Of a DNA stretch of 64,000 bases, positions 18,661 through 26,788 are shown one piece after another. Position 1 is the stretch's first letter, and each line of letters starts with the position of its first letter. Origin of the DNA: Dokdonia sp. Dokd-P16. GTDB lineage: Bacteria; Bacteroidota; Bacteroidia; Flavobacteriales; Flavobacteriaceae. The stretch lies in contig NZ_CP029151.1 of NCBI RefSeq assembly GCF_003095655.1, positions 1,921,001 to 1,985,000 of the forward strand, read 5' to 3'. The position numbers and the translations under genes are program-made. Under the pieces are notes generated by a model. The model was not told the origin of the DNA, searched no databases, and was given only the letters and a program-made list of their open reading frames with translations.

Positions 18661-19653
18661 ATGGCAAAAATAGGAGATATAGATGTAGGAGATTTTCCGC
18701 TATTACTGGCGCCTATGGAGGATGTGAGTGATCCACCTTTTAGGGCGTTGTGTAAAGAGCAGGGGGCAGATGTGGTGTATACGGAGTTTATCTCTAGTGA
18801 GGGCTTGATAAGAGATGCTGCCAAAAGTGTCATGAAGCTTGATATTTATGAAAAAGAACGCCCTGTAGGAATCCAAATATTTGGTGCTGTAGAGGAGTCT
18901 ATGCTGCGCAGTGTAGAGATTGTAGAGGCTAGTGGTCCAGATATTATAGATATCAACTTTGGATGTCCAGTAAAAAAAGTGGTTTCTAAAGGAGCAGGAG
19001 CTGGAATTTTGAAGGATATTGACTTAATGGTAAGCCTTACTAAAGCTATGGTAAATCATACCAAGCTTCCAGTAACGGTAAAGACTCGTCTAGGCTGGGA
19101 TCACGATAGTATAAAAATCGTTGAGGTTGCAGAGCGATTACAAGATGTAGGTTGTGCTGCCATATCTATACATGGTCGTACACGTGCACAAATGTATAAA
19201 GGAGATGCAGACTGGGGTCCTATTGCAGAGGTGAAGAATAATCCTCGTATGCATATTCCTGTGTTTGGTAATGGTGATGTAAATACACCAGAGCGTGCTG
19301 TAGAGATGCGTGATAAGTATGGACTAGATGGTGCGATGATAGGTCGCGCAAGTATAGGATATCCTTGGTTTTTTAATGAAGTAAAGCATTTCATGGAAAC
19401 GGGAACACACAAGGCGCCTCCTACTATGAAAGAACGTATAGAAGCCGCAAGACGTCACCTACAGATGTCTATAGACTGGAAAGGTGAAGTGCTAGGTGTT
19501 TTTGAAACACGAAGACATTATACAAATTATTTTAGAGGGATTCCACACTTTAAGGAATACAGAATGAAGCTAGTAACTTCAGATCAAAGTGTAGATGTAT
19601 TTACAGCGCTAGATGTTATCGAAAAAGAATTTGGTGACTACCAGTTCGTCTAA
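18661..19653 (+). CDS. dusB: tRNA-dihydrouridine synthase
   Basis: This encodes 330 aa, an FMN-dependent enzyme that reduces uridines in the tRNA D-loop. It shows the Dus hallmarks: LLLAPMEDVSDPPFR at the N-terminus, the catalytic cysteine in INFGCPVKKV, the FMN phosphate site VFGNGDV and MIGRASIG, and HGRTRAQMYKG. The C-terminal helical domain is present. DusB subtype is inferred from overall pattern. Its last 4 bases overlap the end of the convergent permease gene. Confidence 0.93.
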   Translation: MAKIGDIDVGDFPLLLAPMEDVSDPPFRALCKEQGADVVYTEFISSEGLIRDAAKSVMKLDIYEKERPVGIQIFGAVEESMLRSVEIVEASGPDIIDINFGCPVKKVVSKGAGAGILKDIDLMVSLTKAMVNHTKLPVTVKTRLGWDHDSIKIVEVAERLQDVGCAAISIHGRTRAQMYKGDADWGPIAEVKNNPRMHIPVFGNGDVNTPERAVEMRDKYGLDGAMIGRASIGYPWFFNEVKHFMETGTHKAPPTMKERIEAARRHLQMSIDWKGEVLGVFETRRHYTNYFRGIPHFKEYRMKLVTSDQSVDVFTALDVIEKEFGDYQFV

Positions 19654-20855
19654 GAGTCTTCTATAAGTTTTCTATTTATTCTAGTAGCTGCAAGTCTAGC
19701 TGCTAGAAAACCTAATATTAATATAGTGGCGTATACGAGCACGATATTAATTACTTCAAACTTTACAGGATAAGGAAGTTCGGCAGTGATAGGTATAAAG
19801 CCAAATTGCTGCTGCAGGACTATAAGTATCGCTCCTAGTAGAATACCAACAGCTCCGCCTATAACAATCATGAGCGCACCCTGAGTAAATATTATTTTTC
19901 TTATAGTAGGTAGCGTTGCTCCTAAGTCACTTAGTGTCTTGATGTGTTTGCGTTTATCTACAATAATCATAATTAAACTTCCTACAAAGCTAAAAAGAGC
20001 GATAATAAGTACGAGCGTACAAATAAAGTACAAAGCCAGATTTTCTGTGTTGAGCATTTTATAAAGAGCATCGTTAAGCTCTATTCTATTTTTGATAATG
20101 ATATTATTATTAAAAATAGCATTTAACTCTTCACGCAGATTATCTTCATCTGCATCTGGATTTAGTTTAAACTCAATGGTGCTTATTTGGTTTACAGGAT
20201 AATCAAGGAGAGAACCTACAAAGTCAATATTACCAAAAACGTGATCGTTATCTAGTGCCTCTCCTGCTTGAAAAACACCGCTTACCATTGCTTTAGAGGA
20301 GTTGAAAGCCTGTGTGGGGTCTGTAATCTGACCCGTACCTGGTTTTGGCGTCATGATAGTAACGAGACTTCCATAATCTCCTACATTTATTGATAATCGC
20401 TTGCGCACGAGAAGTCCCATAGAAACTTCAGGTTCTCCTGTACTAGGCCAGTAGCCTACAAAAATAGTGCTGTCCATTTGAGTGACATCTAGGTATTGCT
20501 CATCCACACCTTTTAAGAAGGCTAGTGAGGTTCTTCCATCATACTCAAGATATGCACGTTCTTCAATAATTTTAGAATAAGAAGCTACGCCTTTTAAGGA
20601 GTTGAGCTGCTGTTCTTGATCTGGAGATAGGGTAATGGTCTTTCCTGAAGCGGGAGCAATTTTTAAATCTGGATCTATAATGGAAGTTATAGATAAATTA
20701 AACTCCTTAAGTCCAGAGAACGCTGAGAGTACTATAAACAGTACTAATGTTCCTAGTATAATGCTTACCACAGATACTAGTGTGATGATATTTACGGCAT
20801 TCGTGCCGCTTTTAGAAATAAGATATCTCTTTGCAATATAATAGGGAAATTGCAT
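19650..20855 (-). CDS. FtsX-like ABC transporter permease, LolC/LolE type
   Basis: This encodes 401 aa. It begins FPYYIAKRYLISKSGTNAVN and has one transmembrane helix at about 20-45, then a MacB-type periplasmic domain (residues 50-260). Three C-terminal helices form the FtsX domain (LALYFICTLVLIIALFSFVGSLIMI, MIVIGGAVGILLGAILIVLQQ). This is the arrangement of the lipoprotein-releasing permeases LolC/E, which pull lipoproteins from the inner membrane; the window is rich in lipoproteins. No ATPase gene is adjacent. The start codon directly follows the rbfA stop, so the two genes are translationally coupled. Confidence 0.88.
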   Translation of the reverse strand: MQFPYYIAKRYLISKSGTNAVNIITLVSVVSIILGTLVLFIVLSAFSGLKEFNLSITSIIDPDLKIAPASGKTITLSPDQEQQLNSLKGVASYSKIIEERAYLEYDGRTSLAFLKGVDEQYLDVTQMDSTIFVGYWPSTGEPEVSMGLLVRKRLSINVGDYGSLVTIMTPKPGTGQITDPTQAFNSSKAMVSGVFQAGEALDNDHVFGNIDFVGSLLDYPVNQISTIEFKLNPDADEDNLREELNAIFNNNIIIKNRIELNDALYKMLNTENLALYFICTLVLIIALFSFVGSLIMIIVDKRKHIKTLSDLGATLPTIRKIIFTQGALMIVIGGAVGILLGAILIVLQQQFGFIPITAELPYPVKFEVINIVLVYATILILGFLAARLAATRINRKLIEDS

Positions 20856-21248
20856 TTATATCTTTTTACGTCGCGCTAGTAAGCTAGGATCTTCAAGTGG
20901 ATTTTCCTCGCGCTTAAGAGAGCGTTCAATACCGTCTAGATACTCTAGTGTATCGTCTATAAAAAATTGTAACTCAGGCATACGGCGCAGCTGGTGGCGT
21001 GTGCGTTGAGAGATATTATGTCTTATAATAGGTTTTACTTGATTTACCTCTTTAAGTATATCGGCTGCTTTGTCGTTTGGGAAAACGCTTAGATATACTT
21101 TGGCAATAGAAAGATCTGTAGGAACTTTTACCTTAGTAACGGACACAATGATGCCTCCCTTACCACTGTCACGTAGTGCGTTCTGAAGAACTTCTGCAAG
21201 ATCCTTCTGAAGAACTCCTGCTACTTTTTTCTGTCTGTTTGATTCCAT
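20856..21248 (-). CDS. rbfA: 30S ribosome-binding factor A
   Basis: This encodes 130 aa from MESNRQKKVAG, with the RbfA KH-like fold (RQKKVAGVLQKDLAEVLQ, VTKVKVPTDLSIAKVYLSVF, RMPELQFFIDDTLEY). It aids late 16S rRNA processing and cold adaptation. An ATG three codons upstream (21257) is possible, but MESN matches the usual family start. A TATTTTTG -7-like box (minus strand, 21256-21263) almost touches the start, so the mRNA may be nearly leaderless. It is followed without any gap by the LolC/E permease. Confidence 0.93.
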   Translation of the reverse strand: MESNRQKKVAGVLQKDLAEVLQNALRDSGKGGIIVSVTKVKVPTDLSIAKVYLSVFPNDKAADILKEVNQVKPIIRHNISQRTRHQLRRMPELQFFIDDTLEYLDGIERSLKREENPLEDPSLLARRKKI

Positions 21249-21335
21249 AGACTGCAAAAATACGTTTTTTGAATTGTATTACTTTTGTGTAAGTAAGTTA
21301 TCATTAAACTTTAGTAGTAATAATGGTTGTAATTA

Positions 21336-21350
21336 CGCTTTCGCGAAAGC
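21336..21350. repeat. Palindromic repeat, 15/16 copy
   Basis: CGCTTTCGCGAAAGC followed by T instead of G. Intergenic, 58 bp upstream of the epimerase ATG. Confidence 0.88.
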
Positions 21351-21408
21351 TAAACTTGCCTACACGATACTATTAGTATGAAACAACATATCATAAATTA
21401 AATAAACT

Positions 21409-21816
21409 ATGAAAAAAATAGAGCATATAGGAATTGCAGTTAAAGATCTTGAGGCGGGAAATAATTTATACGAGAAGTTGCTGGGTGTAGCTCATTATAA
21501 GATAGAAGAAGTAGCCTCAGAAGGAGTGCGTACATCTTTTTTCCAATCTGGACCTAATAAGATAGAACTCCTAGAGGCAACAACAGAAGATGGGCCTATT
21601 GCTAAATTCTTAGAAAAGAAAGGAGAAGGTATCCATCACATAGCCTTTGCAGTAGAGAATATCGTAGAAGAAATGGAGCGATTAAAAAAAGAAGGCTTTA
21701 TTTTATTAAATGAAAAACCAAAGAAAGGAGCTGATAATAAGCTGGTTGTCTTTGTGCACCCTAAGACTGCTGGAGGTGTTCTAGTAGAATTATGTCAAGA
21801 AATAGATAATTTGTAA
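21409..21816 (+). CDS. mce: Methylmalonyl-CoA epimerase
   Basis: This encodes 135 aa, a single vicinal-oxygen-chelate protein. Metal ligands are visible in KIEHIGIAVKDLE (His), GIHHIAFAVEN (His) and GGVLVELCQ (Glu). It converts S- to R-methylmalonyl-CoA in propionate or odd-chain metabolism. Length and motifs match the family throughout. It diverges from rbfA, and the mutase is not in the window. A 15/16 palindromic repeat lies in its leader. Confidence 0.92.
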   Translation: MKKIEHIGIAVKDLEAGNNLYEKLLGVAHYKIEEVASEGVRTSFFQSGPNKIELLEATTEDGPIAKFLEKKGEGIHHIAFAVENIVEEMERLKKEGFILLNEKPKKGADNKLVVFVHPKTAGGVLVELCQEIDNL

Positions 21817-21824
21817 TAAAAACC

Positions 21825-21855
21825 TTTGGTTGGGTCAAGATTTATATTAAATTTG
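21825..21855 (+). promoter_or_regulatory. Bacteroidota-type promoter for the tRNA gene
   Basis: TTTG (21825-21828) and TAAATTTG (21848-21855) are separated by 19 bp. This matches the flavobacterial -33 TTTG / -7 TAnnTTTG consensus. Transcription would start about 35 nt before the tRNA. Confidence 0.7.
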
Positions 21856-21895
21856 CAGCCGTTTTCAACCTCATCTGAGAAACATAGAAAACAAC

Positions 21896-21969
21896 GGTCC
21901 CATAGCTCAGCTGGTTAGAGCATCTGACTCATAATCAGAGGGTCCTTGGTTCGAGCCCAAGTGGGACCA
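21896..21969 (+). tRNA. tRNA with anticodon CAT (probably elongator Met)
   Basis: This is a complete 74-nt cloverleaf. The acceptor arms are GGTCCCA/TGGGACC, the D-arm GCTCAGCTGGTTAGAGC, the anticodon stem TCTGA-CTCATAA-TCAGA with CAT at 21930-21932, and the T-arm CTTGG-TTCGAGC-CCAAG. The discriminator is A and CCA is not encoded. Elongator Met and lysidine-modified Ile2 cannot be separated with certainty by eye. Confidence 0.95.
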
Positions 21970-22209
21970 CTTTTTTAGTTAGAATACTAAATCCATAAAT
22001 TTTATCGTTTTACTGTAAAATATTAATTAGATAACCTATCTAATTGGTATTTCGGTATGTTCTTATATTAAATTAAAATTACAAGTAATTTGCTTGTAAT
22101 TCCGTTTAAATGCGTATTATTGGTGTCGAAATACACAAATATACCCAACCTAAGCTCTGGAAGCTTGTAAAATTATTTTACAGCCAAAGGGTATTACTTT
22201 TGAATTATT

Positions 22210-22437
22210 ATGAGCCCCAATCTCAGAACTTTCATTGCAACAATTATCCTATCATTCGTGGGGATATGTGCATATGCACAAGATGGACCTCCGCCTCCGG
22301 GCACTAGGACATCCTCGCTGCCTGGACTTGTCGCGCCTATAGATGACAATATCATTATATTGGTAATTTGTGGTGTACTAGCAGGTGCTTTTTACGCTTA
22401 CAAGAATAATAAAGCTAGATCTAATAGCCCTGCGTAA
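22210..22437 (+). CDS. Small exported protein with CTERM-like sorting tail
   Basis: This encodes 75 aa. A signal peptide (IATIILSFVGICAYAQ) is followed by a tiny mature segment DGPPPPGTR and LPGLVAPIDDN. A single hydrophobic helix (IIILVICGVLAGAFYAY) and a basic end (KNNKARSN) come last. The Pro-Ile-Asp, helix, basic order resembles the PID-CTERM type of protein-sorting tail found in Bacteroidota, so it may be processed by an exosortase-like enzyme. Its 3' end overlaps the convergent ribE by 17 bp. A TACTTTTG box at 22195-22202 leaves a leader of only a few nucleotides. Confidence 0.7.
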   Translation: MSPNLRTFIATIILSFVGICAYAQDGPPPPGTRTSSLPGLVAPIDDNIIILVICGVLAGAFYAYKNNKARSNSPA

Positions 22438-23008
22438 GACGTTTTACATATTTCCCTATTACATCAAACTCTAAGTTTACCTCCGAACCTATTTTAAAGT
22501 CTTTAAATACGGTGTTCTCATATGTGTAAGGAATAATAGCTACACTAAAGCCTCCTTCTGTAGAGTCTACTACGGTTAAGCTTGTCCCATTTACAGTGAT
22601 AGATCCCTTTTCAATAGTAACATTTCCTAATGAAGTGTCATATTTAAAAGTAAATCTCCAGCTTCCATTCTCTTCCTCAATGTTAGTGCATGTTCCCACT
22701 TGGTCTACATGACCTTGTACAATATGTCCGTCAAGACGTGCGCCTAGTTGCATAGCGCGCTCTAGATTTACAGTGTCGTTAGTAGCGAGGCTGTTTAAAT
22801 TTGTCTTGTCAAGAGTTTCTTGTATGGCTGTAACTTTATAAGTGTCATTCTTTATGGCAACTACTGTGAGGCAAACACCGTTGTGAGCAACACTTTGGTC
22901 AATTTTAAGTTGGCTAGTGATAGTGCTCCTTACGGTATAATGTATATTTTCTTGGTCTTTTTCAATTGAAACTATGGTAGCAAGATCTTCGATAATACCT
23001 GTAAACAT
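22421..23008 (-). CDS. ribE: Riboflavin synthase, alpha subunit
   Basis: This encodes 195 aa with the characteristic N-terminal MFTGIIED and two lumazine-binding repeats. Repeat one has VAHNGVCLTVV and repeat two has TVNGTSLTVVD; GHIVQGHVDQVG sits at the junction. It dismutates two 6,7-dimethyl-8-ribityllumazine molecules into riboflavin. It is monocistronic and diverges from pdxA across a 59-bp spacer. No FMN riboswitch sequence is visible in that spacer. Confidence 0.95.
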   Translation of the reverse strand: MFTGIIEDLATIVSIEKDQENIHYTVRSTITSQLKIDQSVAHNGVCLTVVAIKNDTYKVTAIQETLDKTNLNSLATNDTVNLERAMQLGARLDGHIVQGHVDQVGTCTNIEEENGSWRFTFKYDTSLGNVTIEKGSITVNGTSLTVVDSTEGGFSVAIIPYTYENTVFKDFKIGSEVNLEFDVIGKYVKRLTQGY

Positions 23009-23067
23009 GAATGGATTTTATTTGGTTACTTTTGTGTTGTAAAAATACAAAACGCTAGAAGCATCAC

Positions 23068-24150
23068 ATGAATAAAGATCAAAAAGTACGTGTAGGGATT
23101 TCTATTGGAGATTTAAATGGAATAGGGGCAGAGGTTGTGATAAAGACATTTTCAGAAGTGATGATGTTTGATTTTTGTACGCCTATAATTTTTGCTTCGG
23201 CAAAGACACTTTCTTATATTAAGAAGTCTTTGAGTTTACAAGCAGAGTTTCATGGTATAGACGCTTTCGCGAAAGCGTTAGATAACAAAATAAACGTCTA
23301 TAATTTATGGAAGGAGCCTGTAGAGATTAAATGGGGAGAGGCGACTGAAACAGCAGGCGATTATGCTTTAAAGTCTTTTGTGGAAGCTACTAAGGCGCTT
23401 AAAAATGGAGATATTGATGTACTTGTAACCGCTCCTATAAATAAGGCTAATATCCAGAAAGAAGATTTTGCATTCCCGGGTCATACAGATTATCTAGCAC
23501 AAGAGCTAGAGGGCGATGCGATGATGCTTATGATTACAGATACGCTTAAGGTAGGTTTGCTAACAGATCACGTTCCTGTAAAAGATGTGGCTAGTGAGAT
23601 TACACCAGAGGTGATTGTTAAGAAAGTAAATACATTATATAATGCCTTGAAGCAAGATTTTGGCGTAGATAGGCCTAAAATTGCTTTACTGGGCATTAAT
23701 CCTCATGTAGGAGACAACGGAGTTATAGGAGATGATGATGATAAGGTATTGATACCTACGCTTGAAAAAATGCGTGCAAATGGTCAGTTAGTTTACGGGC
23801 CTTATGCTGCAGATAGCTTTTTTGGGTCAGGGAATTATAAAAATTTTGATGCAATTCTAGCTGCTTATCACGACCAAGGGTTAATTCCTTTTAAGACATT
23901 ATCTTTTGGTAAGGGTGTTAATTATACTGCGGGATTAGATAAAATACGCACATCCCCAGATCATGGTACGGCATATGAGATTGCAGGTAAGGGAGTGGCA
24001 GACGAGGGTTCTTTTAGGGAAGCTGTTTTTTCGGCAGTAAAGATTTATAATAAAAGAAAAGAATACCAAGAGATTACAAAGGATGTACTTAAGGTTTCTC
24101 CTAGACGTGCTGGTAGAGAGCGATCGGGAAGACCGCCAGCAAAAAGATAA
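23068..24150 (+). CDS. pdxA: 4-hydroxythreonine-4-phosphate dehydrogenase
   Basis: This encodes 360 aa. PdxA motifs are complete: GISIGDLNGIGAEVVIK, TAPINKANIQ, FPGHTDYLA, the metal ligands in LLTDHVPVKDV, AAYHDQGLIPFKTL and TSPDHGTAYEIAGKG. It oxidises 4-phosphohydroxythreonine in pyridoxal phosphate synthesis. The palindromic repeat supplies the AFAKA of residues about 65-70 (GIDAFAKALDN). The C-terminus ends in an unusually basic tail (SPRRAGRERSGRPPAKR) beyond the normal domain end. Confidence 0.96.
   Translation: MNKDQKVRVGISIGDLNGIGAEVVIKTFSEVMMFDFCTPIIFASAKTLSYIKKSLSLQAEFHGIDAFAKALDNKINVYNLWKEPVEIKWGEATETAGDYALKSFVEATKALKNGDIDVLVTAPINKANIQKEDFAFPGHTDYLAQELEGDAMMLMITDTLKVGLLTDHVPVKDVASEITPEVIVKKVNTLYNALKQDFGVDRPKIALLGINPHVGDNGVIGDDDDKVLIPTLEKMRANGQLVYGPYAADSFFGSGNYKNFDAILAAYHDQGLIPFKTLSFGKGVNYTAGLDKIRTSPDHGTAYEIAGKGVADEGSFREAVFSAVKIYNKRKEYQEITKDVLKVSPRRAGRERSGRPPAKR
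23262..23277. repeat. 16-bp palindromic repeat, exact copy 6 (coding)
   Basis: Exact copy inside pdxA, read as Ala-Phe-Ala-Lys-Ala in a surface helix. Confidence 0.95.
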
Positions 24151-24206
24151 GATACTAAAGACATTTTTAGTATTTGTAGAGAATTAAAATAAAATTGAGC
24201 TTGTGC

Positions 24207-24235
24207 TTTGTGATATAAAAAATTATGTATCTTTG
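24207..24235 (+). promoter_or_regulatory. Bacteroidota-type promoter for the DUF177-rpmF operon
   Basis: TTTG (24207-24210) and TATCTTTG (24228-24235) with a 17-bp spacer match the -33/-7 consensus. The start of transcription falls about 15 nt before the ATG at 24258. Confidence 0.7.
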
Positions 24236-24257
24236 CACGCTCCAAACGGCTGATGTG

Positions 24258-24797
24258 ATGAAAGGATTGAAACCATACACCATACAATACGTAGGTTTAA
24301 AAGAAGGAGAGCATACATTTGATTACACGATTACAAAATCGTTCTTTGATCTTTTTGAATATGATGACTTTAATGATGCAAACATTGAGGCTACACTTCT
24401 CTTAACAAAGAAGTCTACTTTTATGGAGTTTGATTTTAAAATCTCAGGTACTATCAATGTGAATTGTGATGTTACTAATGAGCCTTATGATCAACCTGTA
24501 GAAGATGTCTACACTCTTGTAGTGAAGTTTGGTCAAGAGTTTAATAATGATATTGAAGATATTTTAATCTTGCCTTACGGTGAGTATGAAGTAAATGTCG
24601 CTCAGTATATTTATGAACTCATTATATTAGCACTGCCTAATAAGAGGGTTCACCCTGGCATTGAGGATGGGACATTGCAGTCAGATATATTAGATAAGCT
24701 GGAAGAATTAAGTATTCCAGATCAAAAAGTAAAAGAAGAAAAAGAAAATACAGATCCTAGATGGGATTCTTTAAAAAAACTATTAACAGATAAATAA
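24258..24797 (+). CDS. DUF177 (YceD) family protein
   Basis: This encodes 179 aa, acidic. It matches the YceD/DUF177 family by its position directly before rpmF and by the CDVTNEPYDQPVEDVYTLVVKFG segment, where the family has a conserved Cys and Glu/Asp. The family is linked to 23S rRNA accumulation and ribosome assembly. Start 24258 is chosen because the earlier in-frame start overlaps the promoter -7 box. The tail EEKENTDPRWDSLKKLL is typical. It is 9 bp from rpmF. Confidence 0.88.
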   Translation: MKGLKPYTIQYVGLKEGEHTFDYTITKSFFDLFEYDDFNDANIEATLLLTKKSTFMEFDFKISGTINVNCDVTNEPYDQPVEDVYTLVVKFGQEFNNDIEDILILPYGEYEVNVAQYIYELIILALPNKRVHPGIEDGTLQSDILDKLEELSIPDQKVKEEKENTDPRWDSLKKLLTDK

Positions 24798-24806
24798 GAG
24801 TACGTA

Positions 24807-25004
24807 ATGGCACATCCTAAGAGAAAAATCTCCAAAACAAGAAGAGATAAAAGAAGAACGCATTACAAAGCTGCTATACCACAAATAGCTGTAGATCCAA
24901 CAACTGGAGAGGCACACCTTTACCACAGAGCACACTGGTTTGAAGGGAAGTTGTACTATAGAGGTCAAGTAGTTATTGATAAGACGGAAGAAGTAGAGGC
25001 GTAA
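24807..25004 (+). CDS. rpmF: 50S ribosomal protein L32
   Basis: This encodes 65 aa, beginning [21 protein letters not shown], which is diagnostic of L32. The zinc-binding Cys residues of some L32 forms are absent, so this is the Cys-free type. It is co-transcribed with the DUF177 gene 9 bp upstream and ends before a strong terminator, which separates it from fabH. Confidence 0.97.
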   Translation: MAHPKRKISKTRRDKRRTHYKAAIPQIAVDPTTGEAHLYHRAHWFEGKLYYRGQVVIDKTEEVEA

Positions 25005-25024
25005 GCTTTGCTTTTATAAAATAG

Positions 25025-25051
25025 AACTCTCACGTTGTGAGAGTTTTTTTT
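25025..25051 (+). terminator. Terminator after rpmF
   Basis: AACTCTCAC-GTT-GTGAGAGTT followed by a run of seven or more T, 20 bp after the rpmF stop. Confidence 0.9.
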
Positions 25052-25167
25052 ATGCTCACAATTCATCAAAAAAAGTTAATTAAAGGCTGGTTTTGATCAA
25101 TTTTTAGTATTTTTCCCCTCGTTTTTGACTATAATCGTCAATATTCGAAAAAATCTAACTGAAACAA

Positions 25168-26166
25168 ATGAGTAAAATCTCAGCGGCAATTACAGCTGTA
25201 GGAGCTTACGTTCCAGACTATGTCTTGACCAATGAAATACTGGCAGGCATGGTAGATACTAATGATGAGTGGATAACCTCTCGCACTGGTATTAAAGAAC
25301 GTAGAATCCTCAAGGAAAAGGGAAAGGGAACTTCGTTTCTAGCCATAAAGGCAGCCCAAGACCTTCTTGCAAAAAGACAACTTGACCCCTCAGAAATTGA
25401 TATGGTCATAGTTGCGACTGCGACACCAGATATGCCTGTGGCATCCACAGCAGTGTATACTGCAACTCAAATAGGAGCCGTAAATGCTTTTGCATTTGAT
25501 CTTTCGGCTGCATGTTCTAGCTTCCTTTACGGGATGTCTACAGCAGCGAGCTATATTGAGTCTGGTCGTTATAAAAAAATACTTCTTATCGGGGCAGATA
25601 AAATGTCCTCTATTATAGACTATACAGATAGAACAACCTGTATCATCTTTGGTGATGGTGCTGGAGCTGTCTTGTTTGAACCCAATGAAGAAGGATTGGG
25701 ACTACAAGACGAGCTCTTACGATCTGATGGAATAGGTAGAGAGTATCTTAAGATTGATGCCGGAGGAAGTATATTACCTCCTTCACAAGAAACTATAGAT
25801 AATAAACAGCACACTGTCTTTCAAGATGGAAAGACTGTTTTCAAATTTGCAGTGTCTAATATGGCAGATGTAAGTGATAAAATAATGAAGCGTAATAACC
25901 TTACGGGTGACGACGTAGACTTCCTTATCGCACATCAAGCAAACAAGCGTATTATAGATGCTACCTCAAGACGAATGGGTCTTGATGATGATAAAGTACT
26001 TATTAATATACATAGGTATGGAAATACCACGTCAGCTACCTTACCCTTGCTGATGAGTGATTACGAAAACCAACTAAAAAAAGGAGATAATATTATATTT
26101 GCTGCCTTTGGTGGTGGATTCACTTGGGGTTCAATTTACCTCAAGTGGGCATATAACTCCAACTAA
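25168..26166 (+). CDS. fabH: Beta-ketoacyl-ACP synthase III
   Basis: This encodes 332 aa. The catalytic Cys is in DLSAACSSFLYGM (about residue 115), His in FLIAHQANKRI and Asn in YGNTTSATLP. The glycine-rich FAAFGGGFTWGS is near the C-terminus. It condenses acetyl-CoA or branched acyl-CoA with malonyl-ACP to begin fatty-acid synthesis. It is followed by accB after 27 bp, so the initiation enzyme is encoded with the malonyl-CoA supply. Confidence 0.96.
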   Translation: MSKISAAITAVGAYVPDYVLTNEILAGMVDTNDEWITSRTGIKERRILKEKGKGTSFLAIKAAQDLLAKRQLDPSEIDMVIVATATPDMPVASTAVYTATQIGAVNAFAFDLSAACSSFLYGMSTAASYIESGRYKKILLIGADKMSSIIDYTDRTTCIIFGDGAGAVLFEPNEEGLGLQDELLRSDGIGREYLKIDAGGSILPPSQETIDNKQHTVFQDGKTVFKFAVSNMADVSDKIMKRNNLTGDDVDFLIAHQANKRIIDATSRRMGLDDDKVLINIHRYGNTTSATLPLLMSDYENQLKKGDNIIFAAFGGGFTWGSIYLKWAYNSN

Positions 26167-26193
26167 AACTAAACAAGCTAAATTCAAACACTT

Positions 26194-26682
26194 ATGGATT
26201 TAAAAGAAATTCAAAACCTGATCAGATTTGTTGCAAAGTCTGGCGCGAGCGAAGTAAAACTTGAAATGGATGACGTAAAAATCACGATCAAGACTGGCGA
26301 AGATGATAAGGCACCTACTACTTTCTTACAGCAAATGCCTGCAATGCAAATGGCCCCACAAGCGCCAGTAGCAGCAGCACCTGCCCCAGAAGCAGCCGCT
26401 CCTGTAGCACCAGCTGCTCCAGTAGAGGATGAAAATTCAAAATATATCACTATAAAGTCTCCTATTATCGGAACTTTTTATAGAAAGCCTGCACCAGACA
26501 AGCCTATGTTTGTAGAGGTAGGAAAACAAATCTCAGAAGGAGATGTACTTTGTGTTATTGAAGCGATGAAGCTTTTTAACGAGATCGAAAGTGAAGTATC
26601 TGGAACAATCGTAAAGATTCTTGTAGACGATTCTTCTCCTGTAGAGTTTGATCAACCATTATTCTTGGTAGATCCATCATAA
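26194..26682 (+). CDS. accB: Biotin carboxyl carrier protein of acetyl-CoA carboxylase
   Basis: This encodes 162 aa. An N-terminal domain (MDLKEIQNLIRFVAKSGASE) is followed by an Ala/Pro-rich linker (about residues 55-80) and the biotinyl domain (IKSPIIGTFYRKPAPD). The biotinylated Lys is in VIEAMKLFNEI. It carries carboxybiotin between AccC and the carboxyltransferase. It sits between fabH and accC in a standard arrangement. Confidence 0.97.
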   Translation: MDLKEIQNLIRFVAKSGASEVKLEMDDVKITIKTGEDDKAPTTFLQQMPAMQMAPQAPVAAAPAPEAAAPVAPAAPVEDENSKYITIKSPIIGTFYRKPAPDKPMFVEVGKQISEGDVLCVIEAMKLFNEIESEVSGTIVKILVDDSSPVEFDQPLFLVDPS

Positions 26683-26726
26683 TCCCTTGCGGGTATTTTA
26701 ATCATTGAGGAGGTATTGTAGTAGTA

Positions 26727-26742
26727 CGCTTTCGCGAAAGCG
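26727..26742. repeat. 16-bp palindromic repeat, exact copy 7
   Basis: Exact copy in the accB-accC spacer, 46 bp before the accC ATG. It is in the middle of a presumed operon, so it need not be a promoter element. Confidence 0.95.
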
Positions 26743-26788
26743 TAATCTTACTGCTCATTTTTACGTACCACAATAAAAAATAAACACT

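Noticed and set aside
22421-23067. FMN riboswitch near ribE
   Set aside because: The ribE-pdxA spacer is only 59 bp and shows no RFN-like conserved blocks.
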